Shown: one piece after another, positions 22,502 through 31,313 of the stretch
How positions within the stretch are numbered: the first letter of the stretch is position 1
Layout: each line of letters opens with the position of its first letter
Source: Flavihumibacter petaseus NBRC 106054
GTDB lineage: Bacteria > Bacteroidota > Bacteroidia > Chitinophagales > Chitinophagaceae
DNA length: 64,000 bases
Assembly (NCBI RefSeq): GCF_000974785.1
Contig: NZ_BBWV01000003.1
Span: 186,001-250,000, forward strand
Direction: 5' to 3'
Made by a program: the position numbers and the translations under genes
Notes under the pieces: model-generated
Seen by the model: only the letters and a program-made list of their open reading frames with translations
Told to the model about the DNA's origin: nothing
Databases searched by the model: none

Positions 22502-23383
22502 ATGTCGCTCCGACAAACGCTCCGTGGTACTGGTGTTGCCCTCGTCACTCCCTTTAACGCCAGTGGTAAAATTGACTTCTTCGCTCTCGAGACCCTCATC
22601 AATTACGTGATCAAGAACGGCGTGGAATACGTCGTCTCCCTCGGCACCACCGGCGAAACGCCGACGCTGAGCAAGGAAGAAAAGATCGATATCCTGCAAT
22701 TCACCTACGAAAAGGTGGACGGCCGCGTGCCGGTGGTGGCCGGTGTGGGGGGCAACAATACCCAGGAACTGATCCACGACCTGCACCATTACCCGCTGGA
22801 AAAAGCTACGGCTATCCTCAGCGCGAGTCCCTATTACAACAAACCCTCCCAGGAAGGGATCTTCCTGCACTATAAGGCCCTCGCGGAAGCGTCGCCGAAG
22901 CCCATCATCCTGTACAATGTGCCGGGCCGCACGGGCCGGAACATGGAAGCGGCCACCACGCTGCGCCTCGCCCACGAAGTGCCCAATATCGGGGGCATCA
23001 AGGAAGCAGCCAACAACATGGTGCAGTGCATGCAGATCCTGAAGGATCGCCCGGAGCATTTTTTAGTGGTAAGCGGCGACGACGATCTCGTGATGCCCCA
23101 GATGAGCTGCGGCATGGACGGCGTCATCAGCGTGGCGGCCAACTGCCTGCCCCGCAAATTCACCGATATGGTGCGCGCCGGGCTGGCCTTCGATTTTGGC
23201 AAGGCGAAAGAAATTAACGACACCCTCCTGGAAGCGTATTACCTGCTGTTTGCCGAGAACAACCCGTCCGGCGTGAAGGCGTTTTTAAGCGAACTGGGAC
23301 TCATAGAAAATAACCTGCGGCTGCCGATGGTCCCGCTCAGTGAAAGTCTGCGCGAAAAAGTTGTCGCATACCTGCGCAACTAA
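22502..23383 (+). CDS. dapA: 4-hydroxy-tetrahydrodipicolinate synthase
   Basis: DapA condenses pyruvate with aspartate semialdehyde, the first committed step to diaminopimelate and lysine. ATG 22502 gives 293 residues, the usual length; an upstream GTG frame is rejected because it adds a non-family leader. Visible motifs are GVALVTPF, SLGTTGETPTL, ILYNVPGRTG with the catalytic Tyr, and IGGIKEAANNM with the Schiff-base Lys. The C-terminal FAENNPSGVKAFLSELGLI is typical. It lies 143 bases after accA, in the same direction, behind a structured leader, so expression may be adjusted there. Confidence 0.97.
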   Translation: MSLRQTLRGTGVALVTPFNASGKIDFFALETLINYVIKNGVEYVVSLGTTGETPTLSKEEKIDILQFTYEKVDGRVPVVAGVGGNNTQELIHDLHHYPLEKATAILSASPYYNKPSQEGIFLHYKALAEASPKPIILYNVPGRTGRNMEAATTLRLAHEVPNIGGIKEAANNMVQCMQILKDRPEHFLVVSGDDDLVMPQMSCGMDGVISVAANCLPRKFTDMVRAGLAFDFGKAKEINDTLLEAYYLLFAENNPSGVKAFLSELGLIENNLRLPMVPLSESLREKVVAYLRN

Positions 23384-23405
23384 GTCGCGGTCTATATCGC
23401 TTTTG

Positions 23406-23441
23406 AATGGAAAGTAGTACTTTGGCTTACTACTTTCCATT
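23406..23441 (+). promoter_or_regulatory. Perfect 14-bp hairpin ending two bases before a start codon
   Basis: AATGGAAAGTAGTA (23406-23419) is the exact reverse complement of 23428-23441, with loop CTTTGGCT. The 3' arm ends two bases before ATG 23444 of the protease gene. It could end dapA transcription or hide the protease initiation region. No T-run follows. Confidence 0.6.
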
Positions 23442-23443
23442 TC

Positions 23444-25654
23444 ATGTTTAAGCGCTTACCGACTCTCCTGACCCTCTGTTCTCTCCTGGCCACGATGGCC
23501 CTGCTCGCCCTGCCCGGCCCGGTGTTTTCCCAGGGCAGTCAACGCATACCCGCGCGCATCAACCGCTGTGCCGCTGATACCCGTTTAAAAGCCCATTTCG
23601 CGAAGGATGAGAATTTTCGCCGTCGGTTTTTGTCCGGGCGCGAAGCGTTCCGGAATAAGGTGGAAAAGGTAGTCCGCGAACGGGCCTCCCGCGCCGCGGC
23701 GGACCGTCCTTCTGCTGACCGCCTGAGTGGCGCCGCGATCTATTCGATCCCGGTCGTCTTTCATATCGTGCTTCAGAATCCTGCCAGTGTAAGCGACGCG
23801 ACCATCATGGCGCAGCTGGATACCCTGAACAAATGTTTTGCCGGCGAGAACGATCAGCGCAATGTGCTGGCCGGTTTCAAAAGCCGCCTCGCCAGTACGA
23901 ATTTCTCTTTCTGTTTAGCGCAACGCGGTCCCGATGGATTGCCTGCCACGGGCATCGTGCGGAAGACCACCAATATTGCGCAATACGAAAGTGGCACCAA
24001 CGACATGAAGGATCCGTCTAAAGGCGGCAGCGCGGCCTGGGATACGGATCAATACCTGAATATCTGGATTACCAACCTGAGCAACGGGATCCTGGGCTTT
24101 TCCAGTTTCCCCGATGACGGCGACCCCGACAACCAGGGGGTGGTGGTGGATCCTGACGCGATGCCCGGATCCACCAACCCCCAATACAACGAGGGCAAGA
24201 CACTGGTACACGAATGCGGACATTTTTTCAACCTGATCCATATCTGGGGCGATGAGGACGGCTGCTCCGGTTCCGACGATGTGGCCGATACCCCGAACCA
24301 GGGCGCGGCCACCTATGGCTTCCGCGTGGGTGTGGTGACCGACGGCTGTACCACTACGGCGCCGGGCATCATGTACCAGAATTTCCTGGATTATACGGAT
24401 GACGTGGACCTGCTCGGCTTTACGTCGGGTCAGGTCGCGCGGATGGAACTGGCACTGACCCAGTACCGGCTCTCGCTGACCCAGTCCCAGGGCTGCGCGC
24501 CCGTAAACCTGGTGCCGCTGGATGGCGAACTGTACAGCTTTGTCGGTTACAGCAAGCGGATCTGTACGCCTTCGATCGCGCTGCAGGTGCAGCTGCGGAA
24601 TCGTGGTACCCAAACGATCACCGCCGCCGTGATCCGCTACAAAACGGAAGAGGAGGAATGGACAACGGCTGATTTCACCGGTTCCATTCCCAGTCTCGGT
24701 TCCGTGGTGGTGAGCCTGCCGGCTATACCTGCTTTGCAGGGGATCCACCCGGTGTATGTGGAACTCGTGTCCGTGAACGGCGTCACCGACGACGGCGATC
24801 CGGCTAATAACTTTTTGACGTCCACCGTGCAGTACTACCCGGCCCTGACCACCGGCTTTACGGAAAGCTTTGAGGACCTGCTGTTCCCGCCGGTCGCCTG
24901 GGATACCCTGAACCCCGATGGCCGCGTGGGCTGGGAGCGGTTCGTCGGCGCGGGCAAAACAGGATTTGCGAGTGTGCGCATGCACAACTTTGAATATGAT
25001 CGTCCCGGTGCGGTGGACTGGCTCCGCCCGCCACAACTCGATTTATCTTCCGGCATCGATTCCGCCTTTTTAAGCTTCCAGGTGGCGGCCGCCACGTATA
25101 CGGATCCGGTCGTTTCCGGCAACAACTGGGATACGCTGGAAGTGGTCGTTTCAACGGATTGCGGCGCTACCTATACGTCGCTCTACAAGAAATGGGGCGC
25201 GACCCTCGTGACCGTTGCCGGCGGGCGGCAGGCTGATTTTGTGCCGGCTCCCGGTGAGTGGCGGAAGGATTCGGTGGACCTCACGCCGTATGCGGGCAAG
25301 GGGCAGATCCTGGTCGCCTTTAAGCATACAGCCGGATTCGAGAACAATGTGTACCTCGATGATATCCAGTTGCGCGAGGTGCGGGTATTCCCGAACCTGA
25401 AGGCGAAGGGGATGCTGGTGTATCCCAATCCCACGCATGGGCTCACGCAGGTGCAGTTCTATCCGCAGCCGACCGGCCTGAAAGCTTTGTTGCTGTTTAA
25501 TGCCCAGGGGGCGCTGGTTTCGCGCATATCAGTTGCTTCCGGTACGGCGAGCAATACCTATTCGTTTGATCTCTCGCGGTTTTCGGCGGGCGTTTATTTG
25601 CTGAAGGCGGTGTTTGACGATAGGGTGGAGGTGCGCAAGGTCGTGAAGCAGTAG
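23444..25654 (+). CDS. Secreted M43 (pappalysin-like) zinc metalloprotease with T9SS sorting domain
   Basis: The 736-residue protein has a signal peptide (basic start, then LLATMALLALPGPVFSQG). The protease domain has the extended zinc motif HECGHFFNLIHIWG near residues 262-275, then DTPNQ and a Met-turn region (GIMYQNFLDY), typical of M43 gelatinase/pappalysin-like enzymes. A middle region (residues about 360-640) looks like beta-sandwich domains with a GVDWLRPPQLDLSS-type adhesion or MAM-like module. The last 80 residues (MLVYPNPTHGLTQVQFY, then FSAGVYLLKAVF and VRKVVKQ) are a type IX sorting domain, so it should be exported and surface-anchored or released. A 14-bp hairpin covers the sequence just before the start codon. 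Confidence 0.92.
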   Translation: MFKRLPTLLTLCSLLATMALLALPGPVFSQGSQRIPARINRCAADTRLKAHFAKDENFRRRFLSGREAFRNKVEKVVRERASRAAADRPSADRLSGAAIYSIPVVFHIVLQNPASVSDATIMAQLDTLNKCFAGENDQRNVLAGFKSRLASTNFSFCLAQRGPDGLPATGIVRKTTNIAQYESGTNDMKDPSKGGSAAWDTDQYLNIWITNLSNGILGFSSFPDDGDPDNQGVVVDPDAMPGSTNPQYNEGKTLVHECGHFFNLIHIWGDEDGCSGSDDVADTPNQGAATYGFRVGVVTDGCTTTAPGIMYQNFLDYTDDVDLLGFTSGQVARMELALTQYRLSLTQSQGCAPVNLVPLDGELYSFVGYSKRICTPSIALQVQLRNRGTQTITAAVIRYKTEEEEWTTADFTGSIPSLGSVVVSLPAIPALQGIHPVYVELVSVNGVTDDGDPANNFLTSTVQYYPALTTGFTESFEDLLFPPVAWDTLNPDGRVGWERFVGAGKTGFASVRMHNFEYDRPGAVDWLRPPQLDLSSGIDSAFLSFQVAAATYTDPVVSGNNWDTLEVVVSTDCGATYTSLYKKWGATLVTVAGGRQADFVPAPGEWRKDSVDLTPYAGKGQILVAFKHTAGFENNVYLDDIQLREVRVFPNLKAKGMLVYPNPTHGLTQVQFYPQPTGLKALLLFNAQGALVSRISVASGTASNTYSFDLSRFSAGVYLLKAVFDDRVEVRKVVKQ

Positions 25655-26345
25655 GCTTCGCCTGCTGACTTTGTCTGCCGAAGCGAAGCGGAGGCAGAAG
25701 CATTAGCGAAGGCAGGCAAAGCGCGCGGAGCATCGCAGGTGCGATGTTTTCACGCAATGCTGTATTGGGGCTTGGTTGCACGGATTCACGCAAGGGCGCA
25801 GGCGCCCCGCAAAGGAGCAAAGGCGCAAATGGTAAGTTTCATTGCTTACAGCCTACCCTAATACAAACTGTTTGTGTTAAAGTGACTGTTTCAATAACGC
25901 TTCGGCAGATAAAGTCGGCAGTCAAAGACGGCAAGTGACCTGGCGATGAAAAAATAATCAAGTCATTTAAAGAATTCGATGTGTTGTTTAGGTGTTGTAA
26001 TGATAAAAAATATACCACCCCAACTATCCAACTACTTTTTTGCGCCTCCTTTGCGGGGCGCGCTTCATCTACCGTAGCTTCAGCGTAGGTAGCTCGCGCA
26101 CTTGCGTGAAAAACAGCGAGAAAACAGCGTGAAAACTGGCGTGCATCGCCTGCCTACGCTAATGCTACTGCCTACGCTAACACTACTGCAGTCAAAGCGG
26201 CGATGACCCCATCTTCGCGCCTTTGCACCTTGGCGCCTTTGCGAGAAAAAAATACACCAGCGTGAAAAGCGCAGCGCCTCCAGGCCTCGCGAGCCCGGGC
26301 CGGTAGCCGTAAAGCGGCCCCTTGTCGCTTAAAGGCCCGTTTTAA
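25655..26345. repeat. Repeat-filled spacer: GCGCAAAGG and CTACGCTAAAGC families
   Basis: No gene is seen in this 690-bp spacer. 25660-25730 carries a CTGACTTTGTCTGCCG... type repeat. 25787-25832 and 26035-26062 are GCGCAAAGG-type elements in opposite orientation sharing CGCCCCGCAAAGGAG. 26065-26200 holds CTACCGTAGC and CCTACGCTAATGCTACTG copies, and 26214-26259 another GCGCAAAGG-type copy in inverse orientation. Such dispersed repeats recur in most spacers of the core half of this window. Confidence 0.75.
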
Positions 26346-26369
26346 CATCTTTTCTTAGACATTTGCGGG

Positions 26370-27686
26370 ATGCAGCAGAATCAATGGTATACGTCTAAAA
26401 CGGCGGTGGTGTTTTACCATATCCTGACCTGGACGGTCACGCTGTTCCTGCCGTATATCATGCGGACCTACCTGGAAGAGCAACGGGACGCCCGTTTCGG
26501 TCCGGATAGTACCCGTTTTGAGCGGCCCCGCTTCGACAGTGATCATGGCAACCGCGATTATGCTGACAAACGGACCCGACACTGGCGCGACCGGGAAAGC
26601 CGTGATTCCGCCATTGCACCTTCGGGTGATATAATTCAACCGCCGCCGGATTCCGGGCAACGGGATTGGCCGCAGCGGGACCGTCACGGACGGGGCGGAT
26701 TTGAGGGTAAAGGAAAAATGGATCCCGGGTTCTTTAGCAATCTCGCGATGGGGCTGAACCTGTTGTGGATCGTGCTTTTCTACCTGAATGCGTATTACCT
26801 GATCCCGAGACTCGTTTATAATCGGAAGATCTTTTCCTACATTCTCTGCCAGATCGCCTTTTTTACCCTGATTTCCCTGGGGGTATCCTTGTTGCTGAAG
26901 ACCAACCTCCATGAGCCGTTTATGCGTTTCCCGATGCCTTTGCTGCTGAATATCTTTCCGTTTTTATTCGTGCAGGCGGGGAGCCTGGCCTACCGGCTGA
27001 TCGTCGATAAGGTGCGGGGCGAAAAGGACCAGAAGGAAAAGGAGAACGAGGGACTGAAGACGGAGCTGTCTTTTCTGCGGTCGCAGATCAGTCCCCATTT
27101 TATCTTCAATGTGCTGAATAATCTCGTGTCGCTGGCGCGCAAGAAATCGGACCTCATGGAGCCGAGCCTGTTGCGGCTGAGCGGGCTGATGCGGTACATG
27201 CTGTATGAATCGGATGAGAAGAAGGTTTTGCTGACGCGCGAGGTGGAATACCTGCGCAGCTATATTGAATTGCAGAGTTTGCGATTCGGCAATGATGTGA
27301 ACCTGCAGGTGGATCTGCAGGTGCCGGAGTCGCCCTGGTATATCGAGCCGATGTTATTGATCCCATTCGTGGAAAATGCGTTTAAACACAGCGCGTCCTA
27401 TATGAACCGGCCGCTGATTGACGTGATGCTGCGGGTGAGTGATGAAGGCGTATTGCATTTCCGGGTGAACAACCAGTACGAGCCGAATGTAGATCTGATC
27501 GGCGAGGAAAGGCTCGATAACCGGAATGAAGGCCGTGGCGATGGCCGCACCGACGACCGCACGAGCGGGATCGGCCTGCAGAATGTGCGCCGCCGCCTGA
27601 ACCTGTTGTATGGCAGCGATCACACGCTGCTGATCTCCGATAAGGATGGCGTATTCAGTGTCTCTTTAAAAATTACCCTGTCATGA
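26370..27686 (+). CDS. LytS/YesM-family sensor histidine kinase
   Basis: The 438-residue inner-membrane kinase has a first membrane segment near residues 8-30, then an insert of about 95 residues very rich in Asp, Arg and Gly, then about three more membrane segments (LNLLWIVLFYLNAYYL; IFSYILCQIAFFTLISLG; LLLNIFPFLFVQAGSLAY). The catalytic part has LRSQISPHFIFNVLNNLV with the phospho-accepting His near 243, MLLIPFVENAFKHS as N-box and GIGLQNVRRRL as G-box. A second Arg/Asp/Gly-rich insert (ERLDNRNEGRGDGRTDDR) sits between them. Its partner is the LytTR regulator, whose start overlaps its stop by 4 bases. The signal is unknown. Confidence 0.93.
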   Translation: MQQNQWYTSKTAVVFYHILTWTVTLFLPYIMRTYLEEQRDARFGPDSTRFERPRFDSDHGNRDYADKRTRHWRDRESRDSAIAPSGDIIQPPPDSGQRDWPQRDRHGRGGFEGKGKMDPGFFSNLAMGLNLLWIVLFYLNAYYLIPRLVYNRKIFSYILCQIAFFTLISLGVSLLLKTNLHEPFMRFPMPLLLNIFPFLFVQAGSLAYRLIVDKVRGEKDQKEKENEGLKTELSFLRSQISPHFIFNVLNNLVSLARKKSDLMEPSLLRLSGLMRYMLYESDEKKVLLTREVEYLRSYIELQSLRFGNDVNLQVDLQVPESPWYIEPMLLIPFVENAFKHSASYMNRPLIDVMLRVSDEGVLHFRVNNQYEPNVDLIGEERLDNRNEGRGDGRTDDRTSGIGLQNVRRRLNLLYGSDHTLLISDKDGVFSVSLKITLS

Positions 27687-28468
27687 TGCTCAAATGTATT
27701 GCCGTAGATGATGAACAGCTGGCCCTGGATCTCCTGGTGGATAATGTTTCGCAGGTGCCTTTCCTGCAGTTGGTGGGAACGGCGCGGAATGCGATGGAAG
27801 TGCTGCGGTTGCTCCAGGAGACGCCTGTTGATCTCGTGTTCCTGGACATCCAGATGCCGGGACTCTCGGGCATGCAGCTGGCTGCTAGCCTGAAAGGCAA
27901 AACGGGTGTGATCTTCCTGACTGCCTACGACCATTATGCCCTCGAGAGTTACAATGTGCATGCGATCGATTATCTCGTGAAGCCGGTGCCCTTTGATCGT
28001 TTCCTCGAAGCTTGCATGAAGGCGCTGGACCTGTTTAAAACGCGTGCTGCTACGCCTGGTACCATTGCTGGTGCAGCAGGTACTGCGGGTTCCGGAGCAG
28101 GAGCAGGTGCAGGTGGAGGTTCGATGGGAGGGGCTGACGATCCGCGTTATTTGTTTGTAAATGTGGAATACAATATCGTGAAGATCGCGGTGGATGATGT
28201 GCTGATGATCGAAGGTTATAAGGACTACGTGAAGATCCACCTGCATTCGACCAAGCGACCCGTGATTACCCGGATGAGCATGAAACACCTCGAGGAAAAG
28301 CTCGCGCCGTTTGATTTCCTCCGCGTGCATAAGTCGTATATAGTATCCCTGCAACGGGTAGAATCGATCCACAAGAGTTTCGTGAAGATCGGGGAGCTCG
28401 AGATCCCGGTGAGTGAACATTACAAGGAGATGTTGATGGATAGGGTGAACAGGAATAATATTTTGTAA
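27683..28468 (+). CDS. LytTR-family response regulator
   Basis: The 261-residue regulator has a receiver domain (AVDDEQLALDLL; FLDIQMPG with Asp55; TAYDHYALESY; DYLVKPV) and a C-terminal LytTR DNA-binding domain (DDVLMIEGYKDYVKIHL; FDFLRVHKSYIVSL; IPVSEHYKEML). Between them is a linker of about 30 residues made almost only of Gly, Ala, Ser and Thr (from about residue 123), longer than usual. The ATGA overlap with the kinase gene means translational coupling. By family it controls a small set of nearby or membrane-related genes; its targets are not evident here. Confidence 0.95.
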   Translation: MMLKCIAVDDEQLALDLLVDNVSQVPFLQLVGTARNAMEVLRLLQETPVDLVFLDIQMPGLSGMQLAASLKGKTGVIFLTAYDHYALESYNVHAIDYLVKPVPFDRFLEACMKALDLFKTRAATPGTIAGAAGTAGSGAGAGAGGGSMGGADDPRYLFVNVEYNIVKIAVDDVLMIEGYKDYVKIHLHSTKRPVITRMSMKHLEEKLAPFDFLRVHKSYIVSLQRVESIHKSFVKIGELEIPVSEHYKEMLMDRVNRNNIL

Positions 28469-29044
28469 GAGGGTTTGCGGTTTGAAGTTTGGCTGCCCGG
28501 GGCTGTCATTTGGCGTGGGTATGTGCTTTTGGAGATTGGGGCAATTTGTGAAATTTACTGAAATCAGCCACCAGACTGCGTTTCAGAAAAATAAACGCAA
28601 TTTTTCTGTTTAATAAACGATTGCAGTATGTTGGTACTGGTTGTCCTGGTAAAATATTCGATAACCGTTTGCAAATGTTTAAATTGGTGAAACATAGGCT
28701 GGTGGCTCATTTCACTGAGTTTTGTAAATCCCCCGTTTTTTAAAAACAACACCTCTTCCGTCAGGACTAAGCAGGGTGGGATTCCAAAAGTTTCTTCCTA
28801 TATTTGGCAAAATCACTTGTTGCATGAATTGTCGAATGAGTTGGTCCCCTCCAAAGGGATTTTAATATGGCTGGCTGAAGCAGGCCCCCGGTGTTGGGAA
28901 ATGCCGGTGGAAAAACAGACAAAGTAACCGCCAATCGGACTTTGATTGGAGCGGTCGATGCAGCTTCAGCTTTTTTCTTTTTAAGCGTATTAAAACTGGT
29001 TGTCCCGGATCTAAACGGATCGGCGGGGCGACGGACAATTCATC
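28469..29044. other. Spacer with inverted-pair element and no clear gene
   Basis: 28478-28492 is a GGTTTGAAGTTTGG-type fragment. 28541-28745 is an inverted pair of the GAAATGAGCCACCAGACTG family. From 28750 to 29044 I see no gene; a short frame from 28891 does not look like protein. Confidence 0.5.
28541..28745. repeat. MITE-like inverted pair (locus A)
   Basis: The left arm, about 28541-28597, contains GAAATCAGCCACCAGACTG and then TTTCAGAAAAATAAAC. The right arm, about 28689-28745, is its inverted relative with CTGGTGGCTCATTTCACTG. About 90 bases separate them. Arms are roughly 55-60 bp and imperfect. The same arm occurs at four other loci in this window. Confidence 0.75.
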
Positions 29045-29941
29045 ATGAAAAAATCATTTCTCTTTTTGCATGTGGCCGTATTGCTGGCCGGATTTACAGG
29101 CGTTTTCGGAAAACTGATCAGTCTCAATGAGGGACTACTCGTATGGTACCGCGTGGCATTCTCTTTTGTGTGGCTGTGGCTGATTGTGCGCCTTTTTAAC
29201 GTGAATACGCGCCTACCCGGACGCGAGCAACTGAACATTGCCCGCGTGGGCATGTTGATCACGATACACTGGGTCTTTTTTTACGGCAGTATCAAATATG
29301 CGAATATATCCGTCGGCGTGATCTGCTACAGCCTGACGAGTTTTTTCACGGCAATCTTTGAGCCGCTCATCAACAGGAAAAAGTTTGTGTTGTCAGAGTT
29401 GCTGCTCAGCCTGCTGACGCTGATGGGCATCGCGCTGATCTTCCATTTTGATGCGGATTACCAACTGGGTATCGGCCTTGGGGTGATCTCGTCCGCCTTT
29501 GCCGCATTGTACACGATTTACAACGAACGGCTCGTGAAGCGGTACGACAGCAAGCTGATCAATTATTACCAGATGCTCGGCGGCACCATCGGACTCGGGT
29601 TGCTGATGCCGGTGTATCTCTATTTTTTCCCGGCCGCACAATTGTACCCAGGTTTGGAAGACACGATCTGGTTGTTGTTGTTGTCGCTTTTCTGCACTGT
29701 AGGTCTGTATATACTTTTTGCAGAGTCTTTAAAACGGATCCCGGCGTTTACTGTCAACCTGAGTTTCAACCTGGAGCCGATTTATGCGATCATCATGGCT
29801 TTCGTGTTTTTCGCGGAGGGTAAGGAAGTGAATGGCGCTTTCTATGTGGGGATCAGTTTTGTGGCTGCTTCGGTGTTGCTGCAGTCGGTGATCTCCGCGC
29901 GGAAGCATCGGCAAGCCGGTGAGCTTACACGCGAGAGGTGA
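29045..29941 (+). CDS. EamA/DMT-family membrane transporter
   Basis: The 298-residue protein has about ten hydrophobic segments in two related halves, the EamA layout of drug/metabolite transporters. The first half has LLAGFTGVFGKLISLNEG and WYRVAFSFVWLWLIV; the second has GLGVISSAFAALYTIYNERL and FTVNLSFNLEPIYAIIMAF, the usual conserved loop near the ninth segment. It should export or exchange small metabolites across the inner membrane, but the substrate cannot be read from sequence. It stands alone between repeat-filled spacers, so it is probably monocistronic. Confidence 0.92.
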   Translation: MKKSFLFLHVAVLLAGFTGVFGKLISLNEGLLVWYRVAFSFVWLWLIVRLFNVNTRLPGREQLNIARVGMLITIHWVFFYGSIKYANISVGVICYSLTSFFTAIFEPLINRKKFVLSELLLSLLTLMGIALIFHFDADYQLGIGLGVISSAFAALYTIYNERLVKRYDSKLINYYQMLGGTIGLGLLMPVYLYFFPAAQLYPGLEDTIWLLLLSLFCTVGLYILFAESLKRIPAFTVNLSFNLEPIYAIIMAFVFFAEGKEVNGAFYVGISFVAASVLLQSVISARKHRQAGELTRER

Positions 29942-30030
29942 GTGATTATACGAATGGCACACGAGTGTTTCGCGAGAGGGTTTGGCGCTGGCGCTTTTTG
30001 ACTTTTTGCTGAAGTGCGCCCAATGCCCGG

Positions 30031-30070
30031 TTTTCGCGCAAAGTACGCAAGGGAGCAAAGCACGCAGGGG
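30031..30070 (+). repeat. GCGCAAAG-type dispersed repeat
   Basis: CGCGCAAAGTACGCAAGGG followed by AGCAAAGCACGCAGGG is a variant of the GCGCAAAGCACGCAAAGG element, in plus orientation. It lies between the 3' ends of the convergent genes 29045 and 30094. Confidence 0.7.
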
Positions 30071-30093
30071 AAGCGCTGCGCGCTTTGTTTAAG

Positions 30094-30483
30094 TCAGACA
30101 GCGGCCGGCGCAGCGGAAACACCCAGTTGTTCGAGGAGGGTGATCTGGTCGGCAAGCAGCCAGTGACTCACGATTTTATCGTCCACCACTTCGTAACGGA
30201 CAGCCACGGGCATTTCCACGTTTTTGAAAGTAGGGGTGAGGCCGTTGAAATCGCCTTCGTGTTTTCCCTGGAACCGGGCGAGGATGACGAATTTATTGCC
30301 TTCACAAATCAGTTCATCTACCTGCAGCTGGTAATGCGGAAACACGCTTTCGAAAAAAAGGATGTGTTCAATCAGGTGCTGATCCGTCATGTACAGATCG
30401 AGGCTGGTCCTGGTTTTGGGCAAGGTATTCAGGGCATTGATGTACCGGTTGGCAAAACTGCGGATAGCGTTATTGTCGTACAT
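30094..30483 (-). CDS. SnoaL-like (NTF2-fold) protein
   Basis: The start is placed at ATG 30483, giving 129 residues; the longer frame upstream has no protein character. MYDNNAIRSFANRYINALN is an NTF2-type first helix, followed by LDLYMTDQHLIEHILFFESV and, in the sheet, FNGLTPTFKNVEMPVAVRYE and KIVSHWLLADQITLLEQLGV. This is the SnoaL/ester-cyclase pattern. Such proteins bind small hydrophobic molecules, and some are cyclases or hydrolases; here the activity is unknown. It lies 107 bases downstream of an AraC-family regulator in the same direction, so it may be that regulator's target or share its transcript. Confidence 0.8.
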   Translation of the reverse strand: MYDNNAIRSFANRYINALNTLPKTRTSLDLYMTDQHLIEHILFFESVFPHYQLQVDELICEGNKFVILARFQGKHEGDFNGLTPTFKNVEMPVAVRYEVVDDKIVSHWLLADQITLLEQLGVSAAPAAV

Positions 30484-30590
30484 AAACTTTTTTCTTAAAG
30501 GTAGGAGCCGGAAGCAGGGAAGTGGTAGCGTAACCGTTGCAATTAATTGTTCATTTGTTGCACACGCAGCGGATCTCACTGGTGCTGATC

Positions 30591-31313
30591 TCAAAAGCGT
30601 GGCCTGTTTCTTTTAGCCAGTGAAGGGTTAATGCCGAACTGTTCGGTAAACACTTTCGTGAAATGGCTGGCTGATTCGAACCCGGTGGCGAGGGCAACTT
30701 CACTGACGCGGTAATCCTGCGTCTCCAGCAATTTCTTGGCCTGTTGCAGGCGGATGATTTTGATATAGGTGGCCGGCGCCTGACCGATGATGGATTTGAG
30801 TCTGCGGAAGAGCTGTGACCGGCTGATGTGAAGTGCGTCGGCGAGGTGGATGCAGTCGAATTGCGGATCACGGATATGCGCAACGATCAGTTCATTCACT
30901 TTTTTCAGGAATTGCGCACTGGATGGATCAAAGACCCTGGTAAGTGTTACGAGGCTGTCGGCATCTGTCAGGTGCGCCTGGAGCCGTTTTCGGATCTCGG
31001 CATAAAACAAAGGCACTTTGAAAGCAGCTGGTATTCTGGCAGACCCGGAAAGGAGTGTCGCGTTTGTTTGTGGCGGCGTGTTGATGGCAGCGTTGAGTGG
31101 GATTAAAAGTGATGACCTGTTTTGGGAGAACGGCAACCTGTTGGATTGGCTGATTTCTGCCAGTGTAGCGGGATCACCATCAACGGACAAAAAAGGAACT
31201 TCATCTGCCCGGACGATCGAGAGCGTGACTGTTTTGTCGTGCAGCGTGGTCGCCAGCCGGGAAACCATGTCTAACAGAAACAAGGAGAGATCGCTGATCG
31301 AAACATACACCAT
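30591..31313 (-). CDS. AraC-family transcriptional regulator
   Basis: The C-terminal 100 residues are an AraC/XylS double helix-turn-helix: DCIHLADALHISRSQLFRRL as the first helix pair and VSEVALATGFESASHFTKVF as the second, ending FGINPSLAKRNR. The N-terminal 140 residues are less clear and may be a small sensory or dimerisation domain. ATG 31313 (MVYVSISDLSLFLLDMVS) is preferred, giving 240 residues; an upstream in-frame start at 31373 is possible. It is followed by the SnoaL-like gene. The inducer is unknown. A repeat-filled spacer lies upstream. Confidence 0.88.
   Translation of the reverse strand: MVYVSISDLSLFLLDMVSRLATTLHDKTVTLSIVRADEVPFLSVDGDPATLAEISQSNRLPFSQNRSSLLIPLNAAINTPPQTNATLLSGSARIPAAFKVPLFYAEIRKRLQAHLTDADSLVTLTRVFDPSSAQFLKKVNELIVAHIRDPQFDCIHLADALHISRSQLFRRLKSIIGQAPATYIKIIRLQQAKKLLETQDYRVSEVALATGFESASHFTKVFTEQFGINPSLAKRNRPRF

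Noticed and set aside
23915-25036. 373-codon antisense frame inside the protease gene
   Set aside because: Shadow frame; the sense strand has the zinc motif and the sorting domain.
25655-26345. CRISPR-like look of repeated CTACGCTAAAGC units
   Set aside because: Units are unevenly spaced, in both orientations, without constant-length spacers or cas genes.
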